Shown here: one piece after another, positions 59,421-64,000 of the stretch
Layout: each line of letters starts with the position of its first letter
Numbering within the stretch: position 1 is the first letter of the stretch
NCBI RefSeq assembly: GCF_015832195.1
Contig: NC_052032.1
Span: 5,090,618-5,154,617, forward strand
Direction: 5' to 3'
DNA: 64,000 nt
Source: Motacilla alba alba
Lineage: Eukaryota; Chordata; Aves; Passeriformes; Motacillidae
The notes under the pieces: model-generated
What the model was told of the DNA's origin: nothing
The model's input: only the letters and a program-made list of their open reading frames with translations
Databases searched by the model: none
Program-made: the position numbers and the translations under genes

Positions 59421-60036
59421 TCCAACTAGGGGACAGACAGACAGCTTGGTGAGGAAATACTGTCAGTGATGGGCTCCCCATCCCAGTGAACACCAGCCAG
59501 CCCCTCCCAGGGAATCTCAGCTCAGAGATTGGCAGTGGGGTAGTATTAAAGCATTTCCAGAAGTTGCTCTTGTTTTCTTATGAAAGAGGATTGATGTTTG
59601 ATGTCAGGACTAGGATAAGCTCACTGAAACCCTGAGGATTGTTTTCTTTTCTGTAGAGCCTTGTGAGAGAAAAGGTTCATTCATTGAAAACTGAACTCTT
59701 CTGTTCAGCTGAATTTAACACTTCACCACCATCACGGTTGCTGTTAGCCAGGGGAATGTGCTCTCTCTTCTTGCAGCCTCTATAGATACACAGTGCTGGG
59801 GAAACCCTGGGTTTTGCTCTCCTGCAGTTTCCTTCCTCACCTTAGAATCAAGCTGGGAAATACACACTTTGATCAGGGCTGTTGCTGCGTTCAATGTGAT
59901 CTGCAGCTTGCCAGCAGTTCAGTCTGAGTGGAGCTGCTGTTGAGACTTTTGCTGTACCAAGCACCTTCTGAGCATCAACCTGGGCATTTTGGCTGTTGCT
60001 GTTGCCTGTTTTAACTCTCTGGTGATGTGTACCCAG

Positions 60037-60090
60037 GGTGATCAGGGAAGAGCAGGTGTTCCAGGAGACATTGGCTTCCAAGGAGACAAG
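60037..60090 (+). CDS. COL27A1: COL27A1 collagen exon, 54 bp
   Basis: It encodes GDQGRAGVPGDIGFQGDK, six perfect triplets. The acceptor is TGTGTACCCAG and the donor GTAATT. It corresponds to GEQGVPGVSGDPGFQGDK in mammals, as recalled. It closes the run of alternating 45- and 54-bp exons. All later exons in the window are 54 bp. Confidence 0.95.
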
Positions 60091-60775
60091 GTAATTGTTT
60101 TTCTTTTCTCCATTGCTCATTTCCCTTTGCATAGCAGTGGCCACCAGTTATCTCAGCTCACCCACTAGGAGCTGGAATTAACTGCATCCTGCTGACAGGT
60201 TCCCCTGCTTGGATATTTGGGGTATGCTGTGCCTTTCTAAAATCCCCGTCAGAGTATGGATTTTATAGTTACTCATAGTAAAAGCAGTTCTGCAGGGGTT
60301 TTTGTAGGGGCTATGTCTCCTAGCAGAGGTTGGGAGCGATGGGATCGATGGGGATGTGTGTGAATGTGTGTGGTCCAGCGGCTGCAGACTCAGGAGATTT
60401 TGTCTGCTCAGTGCAGCAACTTAAACCCTGACCCAGGGAACCACTTAATGCTCTGTATAACTTCTGATCAAATGACTTCTCCCCTGTGATTTAATGTGAT
60501 ACTGACTGTGGCTGACAAATGTTGCACATAGCCCTGTGCTGGAGCCTGCGAGGCTCTGAGCCACAGCCAACTGCAGCAGCTCGTGTTCTCTGGGGCTGAA
60601 TTCAGGGCTGTCTTCAGAACATCTCACTGACATTAGTGCAGCTGTCCCAGCTCCATGCAGGGCTGAGCTCAGCCTTCAGGAGATGCTCCTCATTCTGCAG
60701 CAAAGCTGGAGCCTGGGGAATTGGAATTTTTTTTTGATGCTTCATTATGTTCTGAAAAATATGTGTCTCTCTCAG
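60091..60775 (+). other. COL27A1: short intron (685 bp)
   Basis: This is a phase-0 intron with donor GTAATT and acceptor GTGTCTCTCTCAG. No additional element is recognised. Confidence 0.85.
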
Positions 60776-60829
60776 GGCAGCCAGGGTTTGCCTGGGGTCC
60801 CTGGGGCACGAGGGAAGGCAGGCCCCCTG
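60776..60829 (+). CDS. COL27A1: COL27A1 collagen exon, 54 bp
   Basis: It encodes GSQGLPGVPGARGKAGPL, six perfect triplets, between GTGTCTCTCTCAG and GTAAGT. It matches mammalian GSQGLPGFPGARGKPGPL, as recalled. Only 154 bp separate it from the next exon, the shortest intron in the window. Confidence 0.95.
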
Positions 60830-60983
60830 GTAAGTAACCAAGCACCCTCTGCTTCCTCACCTCCCTTTCTAAGGTTCTGTGCCCAGCTGGAAAGACAGCT
60901 TGGCAGGGGTGTGCTGTTCTAAACAGGAAACCTGACAGCCAGGAGCCAGCTCACTTTTCCCCATGTTTTTCCAATTTCTGCAG

Positions 60984-61037
60984 GGAAAAGTCGGTGACAA
61001 AGGACCAGTTGGGTTTCCAGGACCACCTGGCCCTGAG
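60984..61037 (+). CDS. COL27A1: COL27A1 collagen exon, 54 bp
   Basis: It encodes GKVGDKGPVGFPGPPGPE, six perfect triplets, flanked by CCAATTTCTGCAG and GTATGT. It corresponds to GKVGDKGSIGFPGPPGPE in mammals, as recalled. The KVGDKG charge pattern is a good orthology marker. Confidence 0.95.
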
Positions 61038-61981
61038 GTATGTCCCACCACCTCCTTCTCACATCCTTCCAGCCTAGGGCTTCACTTCTCTACTGGGATA
61101 TGAGGGCACATGTGTGGAGATGGGGTAAAAAGAATCAAGATGGGTTCGTGACCCATTCTACATCTCATGTAGATGAGATCCTGTTTTTTCCTTCCCCTTT
61201 TCTGTCATAGATAAAACGAAGGCGTTTTTTTCAGTTTTTCCCCCTCAAAACACCACTTAAAGTAGAAAATCCTCTTCTTTCCCTTACCAAAAAAAGGTCA
61301 CAGTGACACCTTAGATGCAGGATGAGCTTCCCCCAGCACACCATCATTTTTCTCTTTCCTAAGTGACCAGACAAGGTCTGTAAGATGCTGGAGAGCCACT
61401 TCCAGCACAACTGATGTCTGTTTTCCCCTCATCAGCCTTCTGGTAGTTGGAAGGGCTCTCAGCTGAGTGCTGCCACTTAGCAATCGTTCCTCTTTGTTGC
61501 TATTGGAAGTAGGCACGGATTCCTTTGTTTCCTCCTCGATGGGTGGGTGGGAAGGAGCCCTGCCAGGCTGCCGGCAGCTAATGAGGGTGTCAGCACCTTT
61601 CCTAATTCCTCGCCTGCTTCCCTTTGTCGCCGAGGCTGCAGCTCCTTTCTGGAAGCACAGAGGTTATGAGCTGGCTCAGAAAGGTTAATTAAAACCCAAA
61701 TCGCTGCTTTTAGCTGTGTGATGACAGGGAGACCCTCGCTGCAATAAATCTTGTAAGAAGATGGACCTAAAGGGAGTTGCTGGGAAAGGCTGCTCTTCCA
61801 TCCAACTGCTGGTGCTGCTCCTTTGTGTCCCATTCCCTCCCAAAGCCATGGTGACCCTCACATGCACACTGCCAGCATGTAACACATCTTGTCCCTTAGC
61901 TTCTAACTAAGCCTCTCACAGAGGCTGACACTGCCGGCAGAATTCTGCCTTTGCACCCTGACTGCTCCTCATTTTCTCCAG
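61038..61981 (+). other. COL27A1: intron (0.94 kb)
   Basis: This is a phase-0 intron with donor GTATGT and acceptor CATTTTCTCCAG. Nothing beyond splice signals is recognised. Confidence 0.85.
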
Positions 61982-62035
61982 GGCTTCCCAGGTGACATTG
62001 GCCCACCAGGAGAAAACGGTCCTGAAGGTCTGAAG
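61982..62035 (+). CDS. COL27A1: COL27A1 collagen exon, 54 bp
   Basis: It encodes GFPGDIGPPGENGPEGLK, six perfect triplets. Its borders are CATTTTCTCCAG and GTGAGT. It is almost identical to human GFPGDIGPPGDNGPEGMK, as recalled, with only conservative changes. Confidence 0.96.
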
Positions 62036-62342
62036 GTGAGTGGAGCAGAGACTGCAGCTCTGTGTGGGGTTGGAAGCAGCCAGGGAAAACAAAGTAGTGG
62101 GAAGGGGGGAAGAGAGAAAACCCAGGAGATTCCTAAAGATTGTCCTGGCCAGCATCTCAGCTTGGTCTGTTTGGCTTGAGGTGCCTCCAAGTGCAGCATT
62201 TTCTTTTCTTCAGATTTTTTTCTGTAACAAAATTGACATTGGATAATGTCCCATGGCTGTGAAAGAGACTTTCTCATTTTAATTGCCCTTCTGAGCTTAC
62301 GTTTCTATTTTCTGAGTGTCTTTTCCTTTGGCTATTTCTCAG
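62036..62342 (+). other. COL27A1: short intron (307 bp)
   Basis: This is a phase-0 intron with donor GTGAGT and acceptor TGGCTATTTCTCAG. No other element is seen. Confidence 0.85.
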
Positions 62343-62396
62343 GGAAAGCCAGGAGCACGAGGTTTACCTGGGCCAAGAGGACTGCCTGGACAAGAG
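62343..62396 (+). CDS. COL27A1: COL27A1 collagen exon, 54 bp (last in window)
   Basis: It encodes GKPGARGLPGPRGLPGQE, six perfect triplets, between TATTTCTCAG and GTGAGT. It corresponds to GKPGARGLPGPRGQLGPE in mammals, as recalled. It is the 18th small helix exon. The helix so far totals 321 residues including the 12 in the large exon, so about two thirds of the main triple helix lies beyond the window. Confidence 0.95.
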
Positions 62397-64000
62397 GTGA
62401 GTGTCCTCAGCTCAAAAGGGGTTTGATTTAAAGAACAATGCTGAATTTTCTAAATTAATGCAAAATAATGGTGAAATGGTGTTTGTGGTTTAAAATGCTC
62501 TGGTCCCTCTGAATTTGGAAGCAGATGCTTATACTGAGTGATCAGAGACCTGCAGAAGAGGAGCTTCCTCTGAGCTGTGTGATCTCCAAGGCCTGTGATC
62601 TCTGTTTCCAGTCACTGCTGCTATCTGCTGACCCTAAATTCTGCCTTGGCTTTGCTTTTAAAGCCTGTTCCCCCACCCCCAGATGGGTGTTAGAGCCCTT
62701 TTCCCTGCACATCCCCTTGCACAGACATGCCCTGGCCTGGCATCTGCTTTCTGCTCCTTTTAAGTGTGTTCCTTTTCAACCATGAGACCTGCAGACTCTG
62801 CTCTCTCACACAGAGAAACATCCATCTGTAAAAAGAGAAGGAAATGGGAATTGCTGCTCTGCAGAAATTCTTTTGCCCAGCACCTGAGAGCTTTCACTCA
62901 CTGCTTCACCTCAGAACCTGAAGCATCATATCGCTGGCAGTCGTTAGGAAGGGAACAATTGTCACTGATTTAGTTGTACATTATGGGAGCAGCAGAGAAT
63001 GTCTGGGTTCCCGTTTATCCTCTTGTAACTGCAGTGACATTGGTGTAATTTCCTCTCACTCAGGCCAGTGTAAGCTGTTTGTCCAGAGTCACGAGACGTT
63101 GTGTAAATAATACTGAGCACATGCATGGGCAGGAGCTCGTTTTAATAGCACTAATAATTCTTAACTTTTTCTGGGAACTCTTCTGCTTGTTCTCTAAATG
63201 GGATTAATGCAAATTAGCTCATTTATTTGCAGTGAAATAAGGGGGGAAAAAAAAATATTCCAGCCAAAATACAAAGGGAATCGAAGCCCTGCATTCCAGG
63301 TTCAGGCAGGCGTGACCAAGCTGCCTTCAATTTGCTCTAGTTAGTGAGTGCAAAAGTAAGCCCAAAGACATGGACATGGAGTTTGGTGTGAGCTGTGCTG
63401 CAGGACTCAGAGTGTGCAGCAGAGCACAGCACTGTGCTCTTACCACTGTGGTCACCCAGGGCACTGGGTCATGGCTCTGAATTACATCCCTCTGGAAATG
63501 TGGCATATTGTGGGCGGCTTGTCTGAGCCCTTGGAGCTGGGTTCCTGACCCCCAGTCCCACCCTCAGCCTGCCAGTGCCCCTTCATTACCACGGCTGACC
63601 ACCGAAACGAGAGCAGCCAGGCTGGGGCTGCCAAGGGCGCTTTTAATTTCTCTCTTGGCAGTTGGTTTTAGACACTTGAGATAATTTTTGTGAAGCTTAA
63701 TTGAAGGTCTCTTAGAAACTGTAGATCTGATCCTATCACATTAGAAATTGGTGTGGAGCCAAGGGAGAGGAGCGAGTCCAATTGCTGTGTGAGATTTTGT
63801 GATGGCTCCATTCTGCAGCATGTGTAGTCCCAGCTGAAAGCAAAAGGGAAACGTTCATACAGTTGCCAAGTGGTTCTGTGGGAAATTTTGGAACATGATT
63901 TTTGGGGGGAAGGGAGAGAAAGGGAACTCTATAGCATTCACATCCCTGCCAAATCAAATGAAGCAGAGTTATGGCAGCATGTCCAGGGTACCCTAGTGGC
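62397..64000 (+). other. COL27A1: 5' part of the next intron
   Basis: This is a phase-0 intron starting GTGAGT. No Gly-X-Y exon, repeat or RNA gene is visible in the remaining 1.6 kb, so the next exon is beyond 64000. Confidence 0.75.

Larger units (their letters stand above)
55462..60036 (+). other. COL27A1: intron (4.6 kb)
   Basis: This is a phase-0 intron. The part at 58160-58900 is markedly AT-rich and contains a perfect 19-bp palindrome at 58754-58772. A second inverted repeat lies at 59063-59086 and a degraded CR1 piece at 59262-59420. No exon is seen. Confidence 0.75.
1477..62396 (+). other. COL27A1: COL27A1 gene, partial (19 internal exons, about exons 3-21)
   Basis: This span covers the internal coding exons of a fibrillar collagen gene. 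It has one large TSPN/variable-region exon followed by 18 exons of 54 or 45 bp. All small exons begin with a Gly codon, end with a complete Gly-X-Y triplet and have consensus AG/GT borders. The exon peptides align in order, without gaps, to what I remember of human COL27A1 (for example GYIGLPGLFGLPG, GERGPPG, GFPGDIGPPG). The MIR455 hairpin sits in the expected intron. COL24A1 is the closest paralogue, but the TSPN sequence and the miRNA favour COL27A1. Type XXVII collagen is secreted and forms thin fibrils in cartilage matrix. The signal peptide exons, most of the helix and the C-propeptide lie outside the window. Confidence 0.96.

Noticed and set aside
1477..62396. COL24A1 or another TSPN-bearing fibrillar collagen (COL5A1, COL11A1) instead of COL27A1
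   Set aside because: The TSPN sequence, the GYIGLPGLFGLPG and GLSPGK signatures and the intronic mir-455 together specify COL27A1.
62397..64000. Search for the next collagen exon
   Set aside because: No AG-Gly-X-Y-GT block of 45, 54, 99 or 108 bp is present, so the exon must lie beyond the window.

Overview
The window is vertebrate nuclear DNA and contains part of one large, intron-rich gene on the + strand. I read it as the N-terminal half of COL27A1, the pro-alpha1 chain of type XXVII fibrillar collagen. The genome looks avian, or at least sauropsid. Every interspersed repeat I recognise is a CR1-type LINE fragment (four pieces, all in minus orientation, clearest at 52-462), repeat density is low, introns are compact, and there are no Alu, L1, B1 or tRNA-type SINEs.

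Layout. Positions 1-1476 are the end of an upstream intron. Positions 1477-2900 are one 1,424-bp exon. It carries the thrombospondin N-terminal-like (TSPN/laminin-G) domain, a Pro/Thr/Ser-rich variable region and the first four Gly-X-Y triplets. From 11812 to 62396 there are 18 small exons, each exactly 54 or 45 bp, each starting with a Gly codon and all separated by phase-0 introns. They add 309 residues of triple helix. If the large exon is exon 3, as in the mammalian gene, the window covers exons 3-21. Exons 1-2 lie upstream of the window, and the rest of the helix and the C-propeptide lie downstream. No frameshift or stop interrupts the gene.

The intron between the exons at 34974-35018 and 37313-37366 (intron 10 in that numbering) holds the MIR455 hairpin at 37108-37203, on the same strand. 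This is the known vertebrate arrangement, and it independently confirms both the gene and the exon count. miR-455 and type XXVII collagen are both cartilage-associated and would be made from the same primary transcript.

Other structure includes a strict 45/54 exon alternation over ten exons, a register-preserving break in the Gly-X-Y repeat, a SOX-dimer-like palindrome and a nearby inverted repeat at 26384-26546, a SOX-motif cluster at 33166-33220, a 19-bp STAT-like palindrome at 58754-58772, an intronic G-quadruplex candidate at 52577-52619, and a perfect 56-bp tandem duplication at 21103-21212. The remaining long reading frames are chance intronic ORFs. I found no second protein-coding gene and no wholly new system. 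The most notable embedded element is the miRNA inside the collagen gene.
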